This document shows positions 34,254 to 42,339 of a stretch of 64,000 bases of DNA, piece by piece. Position 1 is the first letter of the stretch. The number at the start of each line of letters is the position of its first letter. Source of the stretch: Thermasporomyces composti (lineage in GTDB: Bacteria > Actinomycetota > Actinomycetes > Propionibacteriales > Actinopolymorphaceae); assembly GCF_003386795.1 (NCBI RefSeq), contig NZ_QTUC01000001.1, positions 2,666,001-2,730,000 on the forward strand, given 5' to 3'. The notes under the pieces are model-generated. The model did no database searches. It had not been told where the DNA came from and worked only from the letters and a program-made list of their open reading frames with translations. The translations under genes were made by a program, and so were the position numbers.

Positions 34254-34269
34254 GACTAAAACGTTTGAG
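34254..34269. promoter_or_regulatory. LacI-type operator candidate upstream of sugar transporter
   Basis: On the minus strand the site reads CTCAAACGTTTTAGTC and contains the perfect palindrome AAACGTTT (34259-34266). It shares TCAAACG with the sites at 24300 and 47376. It lies about 40 bases upstream of the proposed -35, unusual for a simple repressor. An overlapping dyad TTGAGG-TAC-CCTCAA (34265-34279) adjoins it. Confidence 0.45.
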
Positions 34270-34283
34270 GTACCCTCAAGGGT

Positions 34284-34338
34284 GAGCCTGCTCCTGAGCC
34301 TCGGAACCGACGATGATCCGGGGTCCTGGAGCAGGCTC
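34284..34338 (+). promoter_or_regulatory. Long-range stem in the leader of the PiT gene
   Basis: GAGCCTGCTCC at 34284-34294 pairs perfectly with GGAGCAGGCTC at 34328-34338, enclosing 33 bases. It lies 92 bases before the phosphate permease start and could be a structured 5' leader. It is too far from any upstream plus-strand gene to be its terminator. Confidence 0.4.
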
Positions 34339-34429
34339 TGAGGTTGCGGCCCAAGACTCCGCGACACGAGGAGGTCCCTGTTCCTGTGATCGACGGCAGA
34401 CTTCTCGTTCCCGCCGTCCGTGTGACGCC

Positions 34430-35398
34430 ATGACGGGCGAGACGGCGGGGCTGCTCGCCGTCGCCGGAGCGTTCGCCGCACTCAACGGAGCCAACGACGG
34501 TGGTGCGCTGACCTCGGTCGGGCTCGGCGTGCGTGGCATCCGACCGCTCGCCGCGATCGCCGCGCTCGGTCTGGCGATGGTCGCCGCGCCACTGGTGTTC
34601 GGGACAGCCGTGGCTACCACGCTGACGAACCGACTCGTCAACTTCCAGGACCAGGCTGGTCGGCTGCCGTTGGTCGCGGCGCTCCTGGCGGCGGTGCTGG
34701 TGACGCTGGTCCTGTCCGCGCAGGGCCTGCCCACGAGCATCACGCTCGCCTTGGTCGGTGGGATCACCGGCGCCGGCCTGGGCTCCTCCCTCCCCGTCTC
34801 GTGGGGCGCGGTCGGCGCGGTTCTCGTCGCGGCGGCGCTCGCTCCGGTCGCTGGGATGGTGACCGGACGCCTTCTGGGCGTCCTCATGCGCCGCGTCCGA
34901 GCCAGGGGAGGCCTCTACGGCCGGGTGCGAAGCCTGCACGCGCTCGGCTTCACCGGCGTGTGCCTGGCCTACGGCGCCAACGACGGGCAGAAGGTGCTCG
35001 CCGTCTTCGCCTTGCTGCTCGGCATGGACGACGAGGTCGTTCAGCCGAAGCTGGTGCCCCTGCTGGCCGGCGCGGCACTGTTCGTCCTCGGCGCGATCCT
35101 CGGGGTGCGGAGGTTTCGCGCTACGGTCGGGGGCGGCGTCGCGGCCGTGCGTCCGGACCAGACGGTGACCACCGAGCTGTCCGCGACGGCGGTGGTGCTG
35201 TCGACGGCGGCGGTGGGCGCCCCGGTCAGCATGTCCCAGTCGGTCTCGGGCGCGTTGATCGGGGCGGCGTGGGACAGCGGCACCCGGCGGGTCCGGTGGC
35301 GGGTCGCGGTGCGCATGGTGCTGGCGTGGCTGGTCACGTTCCCGACCGCGCTCGCGGCCGCGGCCGTGGCCGCCTTGGCGGCTGGAGCGATTGCATGA
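34430..35398 (+). CDS. PiT-family inorganic phosphate permease
   Basis: A 322-residue polytopic protein with the two inverted PiT signatures GANDGGALTSVGLGV near the N-terminus and GANDGQKVLAVFALLLGM in the second half, where the usual GANDxAN is slightly altered. The family couples phosphate uptake to H+ or Na+. It ends in ATGA overlap with a DUF47 gene, the usual partner. ATG 34430 starts the hydrophobic N-terminus, though no strong ribosome-binding site precedes it. Confidence 0.9.
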   Translation: MTGETAGLLAVAGAFAALNGANDGGALTSVGLGVRGIRPLAAIAALGLAMVAAPLVFGTAVATTLTNRLVNFQDQAGRLPLVAALLAAVLVTLVLSAQGLPTSITLALVGGITGAGLGSSLPVSWGAVGAVLVAAALAPVAGMVTGRLLGVLMRRVRARGGLYGRVRSLHALGFTGVCLAYGANDGQKVLAVFALLLGMDDEVVQPKLVPLLAGAALFVLGAILGVRRFRATVGGGVAAVRPDQTVTTELSATAVVLSTAAVGAPVSMSQSVSGALIGAAWDSGTRRVRWRVAVRMVLAWLVTFPTALAAAAVAALAAGAIA

Positions 35399-36033
35399 GG
35401 CTACGACGCGTACGTCGGTTGTTTCGTGACCTGTCCGGCAGGACCGACCACGACGTGGTCCGTCTCGTCCGCCGGCAGCTCGAGGCGGTTCTCGCCGGTC
35501 TGGAGCTCACGCTCGCCGTGGTGCGGGGAGAGCTGCCACCGGCGGAGGCGCGGGCCCGCATGCGGGAGATCGAGCACGACGGCGACCAACGACGTGCCGA
35601 GCTGGTGGTCCTGTTGCGCAGCACGATCGCCGCGCCCATGGACCGGGAGGACCTCTACCGGGTCTCCCGGTCCGCTGACGACATCCTCGACCACCTGCGC
35701 GACCTCGTCCGCGAGTTCGATCTGCTCGGAGTGCGGGCCGAACCGCTCCTCGGCCCGCCGCTGGCCGCCGTGGAGTCCGGAGTGCACGCTCTGCACGAGG
35801 CCATCGGGCACCTCGTGGACCGTCCGTCCGACGTCGGGCGCGCCGCGCTCCTCGCCCGCAAGGCGAGTGTGCGGGAGGAGTGCCAGCATGCCCTCGCCGA
35901 CCTGCTGTCCGGCGACCTCGACGTCGACATGCTGAAACGCCGCGAGCTCCTGCTCCGGGTGGACGCCGTGGGAATGCGGCTGGGAGAGGCGGCCGACGCG
36001 CTCTCCGACGGTGCCATCAAGCGGTACTACTGA
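35395..36033 (+). CDS. DUF47/PhoU-like protein
   Basis: A 212-residue all-helical protein of the DUF47 (TIGR00153, PhoU-like) family, thought to control the adjacent PiT transporter. Seen: LRLRRVRRLFRDLSGRTDHD, ARMREIEHDGDQRRAELVVL with the EHDGD metal-binding motif, and REDLYRVSRSADDILDHL. The gene order permease then DUF47 is the reverse of many genomes. It ends 36 bases before the convergent LacI gene. Confidence 0.92.
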   Translation: MRLRRVRRLFRDLSGRTDHDVVRLVRRQLEAVLAGLELTLAVVRGELPPAEARARMREIEHDGDQRRAELVVLLRSTIAAPMDREDLYRVSRSADDILDHLRDLVREFDLLGVRAEPLLGPPLAAVESGVHALHEAIGHLVDRPSDVGRAALLARKASVREECQHALADLLSGDLDVDMLKRRELLLRVDAVGMRLGEAADALSDGAIKRYY

Positions 36034-36069
36034 GCCCGGCTTCGCCCTGACCTGCCTCGACCGCTGGTC

Positions 36070-37161
36070 CTAGGCGCGGTTGCGGGTCGAGCGGTTCGAC
36101 GCCGTACGGAACGGAAGGGGACCCCTGCCACGTGCCGCGCGTCGGGATCGGCGACGTCCCCTGGGCGGACAGGTCGACTCCCGGACGATGAGCTCGACCG
36201 GCTCTCGGTGGTCGGTCGCGGTCTCGTGGTTCAGCAACGCGCGCACGAGCGCGCGTCCGATCGCCCGGGCGTCGACGCGCACGCTGGTCAACGGCCGGTC
36301 GAGCAGCTCCGACGTCGGCAGGTCGTCATGCCCCACGACCGACAGGTCCCTGCCCACGCGGAGACCGCGGTCGCGAGCGGCCTTGTAGACCGCGTGGGCG
36401 GTGTAGTCGGAGTTCGTGATGATCGCGGTCGGCGGCCGCTCATCGAGCAAGGCGAGGACACGGCGGTGGACCGCCACCAGGTTGAGCGGTGTCTCGACCG
36501 GCCGAGGCTTGATGCCCAGCGCCGCGCACTCGGCGTAGAAGGCGATGAGCCGGTCGTGGTCGGCCATGACCCGGCGCGGCGCGGTGAGGAAGGCGATCTC
36601 CTCGTGGCCGAGCTCCGCCAGGTGGCGGACCGCCAGCTCGACAGCCCGCTGATTGTCCGGACCCACCCGGGCCACCGCATCGGCGGCGCGGGCCGTGGCG
36701 TTGAGCACGACAACGGGTGAGCCGGGCCGGAGCTCACGCCAGAGCCGGACCGAACGGCCGGTGCCCACCGGGGCGATCGCGAGACCCTCGACCCGTTGCG
36801 CCGCCAGGCGGCGCAGGTGGTCCTGCTCGCGCTTAGGGGAGTAGTCGGCGTCGGCGACCAGGACGGTCCGGCCGTGCCGGGCCGCGGCTTCCTGGGCACC
36901 GGTGATGACGTCGAGGAAGTAGGGGTTGGAGAGGTTTCGGACGACCAGCCCCAACGCCTCACTGGATCCTCGGCGCAGCGCGCGGGCCTGCGGGTCGGCG
37001 TGGTAGCCCACCTGGTCCGCGACGGCCAAGATGCGCGCCTTGGTGGTGGGTGAGACGCCCTCGCGGTTGTTCAGCGCGAGGCTGACCAACGAGACCGAGA
37101 CGCCCGCAAGCCGGGCGACGTCGGCGATGGTGGGGCGCCCGCCGGCACGGGTTCGCTCCAT
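36070..37161 (-). CDS. LacI-family transcriptional regulator
   Basis: A 363-residue repressor: residues ~8-60 hold the helix-turn-helix and hinge (RPTIADVARLAGVSVSLVSL, NNREGVSPTTKARILAVA), and the rest is the periplasmic-binding-like sugar sensor (LGLVVRNLSNPYFLDVITGA, TAIITNSDYTAHAVYKAA, SVVGHDDLPTSELLDRPLTS). The last ~25 residues are Arg-rich and atypical. ATG 37161 follows GGAGGG by 5 bases. It is the best local candidate to bind the TCAAACG-type sites near three sugar-related operons. Confidence 0.94.
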   Translation of the reverse strand: MERTRAGGRPTIADVARLAGVSVSLVSLALNNREGVSPTTKARILAVADQVGYHADPQARALRRGSSEALGLVVRNLSNPYFLDVITGAQEAAARHGRTVLVADADYSPKREQDHLRRLAAQRVEGLAIAPVGTGRSVRLWRELRPGSPVVVLNATARAADAVARVGPDNQRAVELAVRHLAELGHEEIAFLTAPRRVMADHDRLIAFYAECAALGIKPRPVETPLNLVAVHRRVLALLDERPPTAIITNSDYTAHAVYKAARDRGLRVGRDLSVVGHDDLPTSELLDRPLTSVRVDARAIGRALVRALLNHETATDHREPVELIVRESTCPPRGRRRSRRAARGRGPLPFRTASNRSTRNRA

Positions 37162-37411
37162 GTCCACCCTCCACCTGCGCGGTGACGACGGTTCGGGAGG
37201 CGGGTCGGCGCCTGCGAAGGGCACCGTACTGACTCCTCGGTAGGCAGACCATCGCGGAGGAAGGCCAATCGCGGTGCGAGCGTCGTGGTCGCCGCCCTGC
37301 GCTCAGCCGGACGAGGCAGCCTCGCGTGCGCCGGCAGGAGCCGGACGGCGGTGGGTCCGTCGCCCCGGCCCCTTCCGGGTGCGCACCGTTCGTGCACCGT
37401 GGAGGCGCGGC

Positions 37412-37819
37412 TCACGAGGACGGGATCGCCGACTGGTCCATGTAGAAGACTTCCCACAGGTGGCCATCGGGGTCGGCGAACCTGCGCAGGTACATCGGCC
37501 CCTCGTCCATCGCGTCGCCCGACGGCGACGCGCCCGCGGCGAAGGCGGCGTCGACGAGCTCGTCGACCCGGTCCCGGCTCTCGACGCCGAGCGCCAGGAT
37601 CGCCTCCGTGGTGGTCGCGGTGTCCGCGATGCTCTTGCTCGTGAAGTTCTTGAAGAAGGGCTCCACGAGCAGCATGGCGTAGATGTGCTCGCTGATCACC
37701 AGGCAGGCGGCGTTGTCGTCGGTGAACACGGGGTCGAACGAGTAGCCGAGCTTGGTCCAGAACCGCTTCGACCGCTCCAGGTCCTTGACCGGCAGGTTTA
37801 CGAAGATCGTGGTCGACAC
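37412..37819 (-). CDS. VOC/glyoxalase-fold protein
   Basis: A 135-residue vicinal-oxygen-chelate protein: TIFVNLPVKDLERSKRFWTKLG, CLVISEHIYAMLLV and RRFADPDGHLWEVFYMDQS with the closing Glu metal-ligand region. Members include glyoxalases, dioxygenases and antibiotic-binding proteins; this subgroup is usually annotated as lactoylglutathione-lyase-like without proof. GTG start. It is divergent from an ECF sigma factor gene, a common pairing that hints at control by that factor. Confidence 0.92.
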   Translation of the reverse strand: MSTTIFVNLPVKDLERSKRFWTKLGYSFDPVFTDDNAACLVISEHIYAMLLVEPFFKNFTSKSIADTATTTEAILALGVESRDRVDELVDAAFAAGASPSGDAMDEGPMYLRRFADPDGHLWEVFYMDQSAIPSS

Positions 37820-38043
37820 GGGGGTCGTCGCCTTTCGTCATCGTGTCCACAGTGGCTCGGATGGCCGCCACGCTCGACGCCATCCGCGTGTACAGACGAC
37901 GCGCGCGACCGAAACTCATCGGCCGTCCGACTGGTCATTGACGTGGCGTCCAAAACCACCCAAAGCGTCCGTCACGCTCACGCCTCGGACGTTGGGGGTG
38001 TCCTGCTGTAGCGTCAAAGCCAGTCGACGCAGGGAGAGCCGTG

Positions 38044-39060
38044 ATGAGCGATCTTGTCACCGACGACCCGAGCCGAACCGCGCCCGCTGGTGACGCGGCC
38101 GAGGCTACGCGGGAGCTCGAGGGCTACCGGCGTGAGCTGACCGGTTACTGCTACCGCATGCTCGGGTCGGCGTTCGAGGCGGAGGACGCTGTCCAGGAGA
38201 CGATGGTCCGCGCCTGGCGGAACCTCGACCGCTTCGAGGGTCGCGCGTCGCTACGGTCGTGGCTGTACCGCATCGCCACGAACGTGTGTTTGGACATGAC
38301 CTCCGGGAGCCAGCGTCGCGCCCGTCCCATGGACCTCACCTCGTCGGCCACGGCCGACACGCCGCTGGGTGACGCGCTGCCGGAGGCGACGTGGATCACG
38401 CCGATCCCGGACGGGAGGGTGGTGCCGGAGGACGGTGACCCGGCCGAGGTGGCGGTGGGCAGGGAGAGCGTTCGCCTCGCGTTCGTCGCCGCTCTGCAAC
38501 AGCTCCCGCCCAAGCAGCGGGCGGTGCTCATCCTGCGTGAGGTCCTGGCCTGGCAGGCGAGCGAGGTCGCCGAGCTCTTGGGCACGACGGTGGCCTCCGT
38601 CAGCAGCGCCTTGCAGCGGGCTCGGGCCACCCTGGCCTCCTACGACCCAGCCGCCACCGAGGTGGCCAAGCCGCTCGACGAGGAGCAGCGCGCGCTGCTG
38701 GCGCGCTACCTCGACGCGTTCGAGCGCTACGACATGGACGCGCTCGCCGCGTTGCTGCATGAGGACGCGACGCTGTCCATGCCGCCGTTCGCACTGTGGC
38801 TGCGCGGCATCGACCAGGTGCGCGCTTGGATGCTCGGTCCGGGGCACGGGTGCCGAGGCTCTCGCCTCGTTCCCGTCACGGCCAACGGCACGCCGGCGTT
38901 CGGGCAGTACCGCCGCGATCCTGCCGGTGGGCACCGGGCGTGGGCGCTCCAGGTCATCGAGATCGTGGACGGCCGCATCAGCGGCATCACCTCGTTCCTC
39001 GACACGGCGTCCCTGTTCCCGTTGTTCGGTCTGCCGCTTCGCCTGGAGGAGGGCGCCTGA
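38044..39060 (+). CDS. ECF sigma factor with C-terminal SnoaL-like domain
   Basis: A 338-residue sigma factor of the SigG/TIGR02960-like group. Sigma-2 ([38 protein letters not shown]) and sigma-4 ([38 protein letters not shown]) precede a SnoaL_2-like domain ([20 protein letters not shown]) that in related factors controls activity instead of an anti-sigma protein. No anti-sigma gene is adjacent. ATG 38044 follows GGAGAG; a GTG one codon earlier is possible. Confidence 0.92.
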   Translation: MSDLVTDDPSRTAPAGDAAEATRELEGYRRELTGYCYRMLGSAFEAEDAVQETMVRAWRNLDRFEGRASLRSWLYRIATNVCLDMTSGSQRRARPMDLTSSATADTPLGDALPEATWITPIPDGRVVPEDGDPAEVAVGRESVRLAFVAALQQLPPKQRAVLILREVLAWQASEVAELLGTTVASVSSALQRARATLASYDPAATEVAKPLDEEQRALLARYLDAFERYDMDALAALLHEDATLSMPPFALWLRGIDQVRAWMLGPGHGCRGSRLVPVTANGTPAFGQYRRDPAGGHRAWALQVIEIVDGRISGITSFLDTASLFPLFGLPLRLEEGA

Positions 39061-39079
39061 CCCGAGTCCGCTCCCTCGG

Positions 39080-39400
39080 TCACGGGGGCTTCGACGGGAT
39101 GACCTCCGACAGTCCGGCCAGCTCGAGGAGCGCCCGCAGCCGTGGGTGGGGGTGGTGGAGCCACAGTCGGCAACCGAGACGACGGGCGGTGAGCTGGAGC
39201 CGTGCCAGGGCGTCGAGGGTCGTGGTCGACGGATGGGTGAGCCTCCGGACGTCACAGATCACCTGGACGGCGTCGGTCTCCACGAGCCGGCGACGAAGGT
39301 GCGCGCACAGCGCGGGCAGGTCGAGCGGCTCGTCGAGGACCATGACGAGCGCCGGTTTCCCGGCGTGAGCCTCGGACCGCTCGGTTGGGTCGGCGGGCAC
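39080..39400 (-). CDS. STAS-domain protein
   Basis: A 106-residue single-domain protein resembling anti-sigma-factor antagonists: PALVMVLDEPLDLPALCAHL, VQVICDVRRLTHPSTTTLDALARL, LGCRLWLHHPHPRLRALLEL. The usual Ser/Thr phosphorylation site falls in the HPSTTTLD segment. Excellent AGGAGG site before the GTG at 39400. No kinase partner is next to it. It lies convergent to the ECF gene. Confidence 0.85.
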   Translation of the reverse strand: MPADPTERSEAHAGKPALVMVLDEPLDLPALCAHLRRRLVETDAVQVICDVRRLTHPSTTTLDALARLQLTARRLGCRLWLHHPHPRLRALLELAGLSEVIPSKPP

Positions 39401-39517
39401 GGTCGACCTCCTGTCAGGCGGCGTCGACTACACGACGGGTCCCGCGGCCGAAACTCATCGGGCCGCCACGCCGTCGACAGTGCCCCCGGCGTGTGAGTGT
39501 CCTCGCTGATCGAGGTC

Positions 39518-40369
39518 TCACCCGGTCCGGCGGACGAACCTCAGGCGCCACACGTCCGGCCCGCGGGTCACGTACTCCACGTCGAAGGTGTCTGGCTGTC
39601 GCTGCTCCAGCTGGGCGAGCAGGGGCTTCGGGTCGTGGGACGCGACGAGGACCATGCCGCGGCCGGGTCGGACGGCGTCGAGCGCGCCGAAGACGGCCGC
39701 GTGGCGGAGCGCGTGAGGGATGACCCGCGTGTCGAGCTCAGGATCGTCGAGTTCGTCATGCTCGCCGCAGGCGCAGCGGTGGGCGGTCGAACGTGCCGCG
39801 GCCGGCTGGTCGTCGTGGGCGTCCGGACGCTCGCCGTTGTCGCGACTCGGGTCGCTGGAGTCCTCCGGTTCGGGGTGCTCGTGTCCGCCGATGAGCTCGT
39901 GCATGCCCTGAAGCAGCTCCGCGAGGGAGACGTCGGGGTCGCCGACGAGCAACGGCACGAGCAGCTCGTTCTCCTTGGTCAGGTGGTTCTCGACGGTGAC
40001 GCGCAAAGCCGCGGCCGCCGTGGCCGCGTGCACCGGACTGGTGGCGGTGGCGACCGCGTCGACCAGGCTCGCGATGACCTTGTGCTCGCCGAGCATCCCT
40101 TCGACGAGGAGCCGGCCTTCGGTCTTGGCGTGGGCGACGGGATAGAGGGCCTTCTCCTCGGCGACGGCGTGCGGGAGGAGCTCCTGGCGCGACCAGGCGA
40201 CCAGCTCGTCCATGGCTGCGTGCGCTTCGGTCTCCTGGCCGCGCGCGGCCGCGCGGACGAGCGTGTCCGTCAAAGCCGACAAGGCGGCCGCGAGGTGTCG
40301 ATGGTGCTCCTCGACCTGGGCGGCGGCACGCGCGTCGGCCTGGTCCGAGGCGAGAACGACGTGGTTCAT
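39518..40369 (-). CDS. Hemerythrin HHE domain plus DUF2249 protein
   Basis: A 283-residue protein. Residues ~15-150 are a four-helix hemerythrin-like di-iron domain (EEHHRHLAAALSALTDTL, LLPHAVAEEKALYPVAHA, MLGEHKVIASLV, VENHLTKENELLVPLL). After a Glu/Asp-rich linker with an HRCACGEHDELD segment comes a DUF2249 domain (LDTRVIPHALRHAAVFGALD). Such fusions are linked to nitric oxide or oxygen handling and iron-sulfur repair. ATG 40369 follows AAGGA. It is divergent from the HTH regulator, sharing an AT-rich promoter. Confidence 0.9.
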   Translation of the reverse strand: MNHVVLASDQADARAAAQVEEHHRHLAAALSALTDTLVRAAARGQETEAHAAMDELVAWSRQELLPHAVAEEKALYPVAHAKTEGRLLVEGMLGEHKVIASLVDAVATATSPVHAATAAAALRVTVENHLTKENELLVPLLVGDPDVSLAELLQGMHELIGGHEHPEPEDSSDPSRDNGERPDAHDDQPAAARSTAHRCACGEHDELDDPELDTRVIPHALRHAAVFGALDAVRPGRGMVLVASHDPKPLLAQLEQRQPDTFDVEYVTRGPDVWRLRFVRRTG

Positions 40370-40399
40370 GTGAGGTCCTTCACGAGACGCTGCTCCGCG

Positions 40400-40435
40400 G
40401 AGCCTGACGCCGACGATTTTATTACACTCATAGCC
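40400..40435. promoter_or_regulatory. AT-rich divergent promoter region
   Basis: The segment ATTTTATTACACTCATA (40416-40432) is strikingly AT-rich for this genome and lies between the divergent hemerythrin and regulator genes. On the plus strand a -10-like TACACT ends 7 bases before the GTG at 40436, implying a leaderless regulator mRNA. On the minus strand TAATAAAAT provides a -10. Confidence 0.45.
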
Positions 40436-41182
40436 GTGAAAAATCGCTCGCCGACAGGAGCACCACGAGCGGGCTATGGGCCACTGCCGACTCGGCCAAG
40501 GCCAGCGCTGTCGCCGGCTCGTGCCACGGTCCTCGCGGCGCTCCGCCGTCAGCCTGGACCGATCACGCTCGCCGACCTCTCTGACGCGACGGGCCTGCAT
40601 GTCAACACGCTCCGTGAGCACATCGACGCGCTGATCGAGGTGGGCCTGGTCGAGCGTCGGCGGGCCGAGCCGAGCGGGCGTGGCCGGCCCGCCTGGCTCT
40701 ACGAAGCAGTGGACGGCCCGGACGAACCGGAGTCCACCTATGGCGGGCTCGCGGCCGCCCTCGCCACCGTGATCCAGCGCACCAGCACCTCGCCGCGCGA
40801 CGACGCGATCCGCGCTGGCACGACGTGGGGCCGCGAGTTGGCCAAGAAGCGACCGGCCGTCGATCGAAGGAGGCGGGGAGCGGAGCGTCAGGCCGCCGCA
40901 GTACGCCGAGTCGTGGAGCTGTTCCGGCAGCTCGGCTTCGCGCCGGAGACCGACGACCGTCGCGGTGTCGTCCGGCTCACCCGCTGCCCGCTGCTCGACA
41001 CCGCCAAGCGTTACCCGGACGTCGTGTGCGGCGTCCACCTCGGCATCGTCCGAGGGGCGATCGAGGAGTACGGCGGCGACCCCACGGGCTCCGACCTCCA
41101 ACCGTTCTCCGAGCCCGGTGCCTGCCGGCTCGACCTTCCGCTCCCATCACGTCGGGTCCGAGCCGATCGGGACGAACCATGA
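40436..41182 (+). CDS. HTH regulator with cysteine-containing C-terminus (SufR-like)
   Basis: A 248-residue protein. Residues ~25-85 form a winged helix (VLAALRRQPGPITLADLSDA, LHVNTLREHIDALIEVGLVE). The C-terminal domain carries LTRCPLLDTAKRYPDVVCGV and EPGACRLDLPLP, three cysteines spaced as in SufR-type iron-sulfur-sensing regulators. This suggests a redox- or NO-sensing repressor of the island. The GTG at 40436 appears leaderless. It overlaps the next gene by ATGA, so regulator and membrane gene are coupled. Confidence 0.8.
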   Translation: MKNRSPTGAPRAGYGPLPTRPRPALSPARATVLAALRRQPGPITLADLSDATGLHVNTLREHIDALIEVGLVERRRAEPSGRGRPAWLYEAVDGPDEPESTYGGLAAALATVIQRTSTSPRDDAIRAGTTWGRELAKKRPAVDRRRRGAERQAAAVRRVVELFRQLGFAPETDDRRGVVRLTRCPLLDTAKRYPDVVCGVHLGIVRGAIEEYGGDPTGSDLQPFSEPGACRLDLPLPSRRVRADRDEP

Positions 41183-42339
41183 CCAGCGCGCCGCGAATCG
41201 ACACCGCCGACACCGTGAGGCGGGCGAACGCGGCTCGACCTCAGCGGAGGTCCTCGCGAGCGTCCGCGCTCCTCGCCCTGCCGGGAGCGGTCGCGCTACT
41301 CGCCGGCCTGGACGCCGCTCTCCTGCTCCTCGACCTCCCGGCGCCAGTGACCGCCGCGCGTCTGCGTGACGTCCATGGCGTGCTGCTCGTCCTCGGCTTC
41401 GTGGGCTGCGTCGTCGCCCTCGAGCGCGCCGTGGCGCTCAGAGCCGCACCAGGATTCGTCGCGCCCGGCCTCCTCGGACTGGGTGCGGTGGCGCTCGTCA
41501 CGCCGCTCCCTGGCACGCTCGGCGGCACGGCGCTGCTGCTCGGCACGCTGGCGCTCGTCGCCGTCTATGTCCCGCTTTGGCGGCGGCAACGCGGGGACGT
41601 CGTCCTCGTCCAGATCCTGGGTGCCGTGCTCGCCGCCGGCGCGGCCACGCTGTGGCTGGGTGGTGTGCCCGTTCCCCACCTCATCCCGTGGCTCGCCGGC
41701 TTCGTCGTCCTCACCGTCGCCGCCGAACGGGTGGAGCTCGCCCGCATCGCCGTCCCGGCGAGCACCGAACGCGGCGTCCTGCTCGCCTCCGGCGCGGTGA
41801 CCGTCGCGACCGTCGCGGCACTGCTCTGGCCCCGCGTCGGCTATCCCGCCCTCGGGCTCGCGGTTCTCGGCCTCACTGGTTGGCTCGCCAGCCACGACGT
41901 CGCCCGCCGGACGCTACGTGGCCACGGGCTCGCGAGGTTCACGGCGGGGTGTGTGCTGGAGGCCTACGCCTGGCTGGCGGTCGCCGCGGTCAGCTGGCTG
42001 GTCGGCGGGCCGGTCTTCGACGGCGAGCGGTACGACGCGGTGGTGCACGCGGTGTTCCTGGGCTTCACGATCTCGATGATCATGGCGCACGCACCGATGG
42101 TTCTTCCGGCTGTGCTCCGGATACCGCTGACGTTTCACCCAGTGCTCGCGGCGCCCGCCGCGCTGCTGCACCTCTCCCTCGTCCTGCGGCTGTGGGTGGG
42201 CGACGCGCTCCACGTGACCGCGGCGTGGCGGGTCGGGGGTGCGCTCAACATCGTCGCGGTGCTCGCGTTCGCCGTCCTCATGGCCTGGTCGGCCGTGACC
42301 ACCAGCCAGTCGAGTCAGTCGAAGAGGAGCGCGCGATGA
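41179..42339 (+). CDS. NnrS-like polytopic membrane protein
   Basis: A 386-residue protein with about eleven to twelve hydrophobic segments and the motif HAVFLGFTISMIMAHAPMVL, resembling NnrS-type heme/copper membrane proteins associated with nitric oxide metabolism. His and Met residues in the helices could bind metal. It is coupled by ATGA overlaps to the regulator upstream and to the copper fusion protein downstream. Exact function is unproven. Confidence 0.75.
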   Translation: MTSAPRIDTADTVRRANAARPQRRSSRASALLALPGAVALLAGLDAALLLLDLPAPVTAARLRDVHGVLLVLGFVGCVVALERAVALRAAPGFVAPGLLGLGAVALVTPLPGTLGGTALLLGTLALVAVYVPLWRRQRGDVVLVQILGAVLAAGAATLWLGGVPVPHLIPWLAGFVVLTVAAERVELARIAVPASTERGVLLASGAVTVATVAALLWPRVGYPALGLAVLGLTGWLASHDVARRTLRGHGLARFTAGCVLEAYAWLAVAAVSWLVGGPVFDGERYDAVVHAVFLGFTISMIMAHAPMVLPAVLRIPLTFHPVLAAPAALLHLSLVLRLWVGDALHVTAAWRVGGALNIVAVLAFAVLMAWSAVTTSQSSQSKRSAR

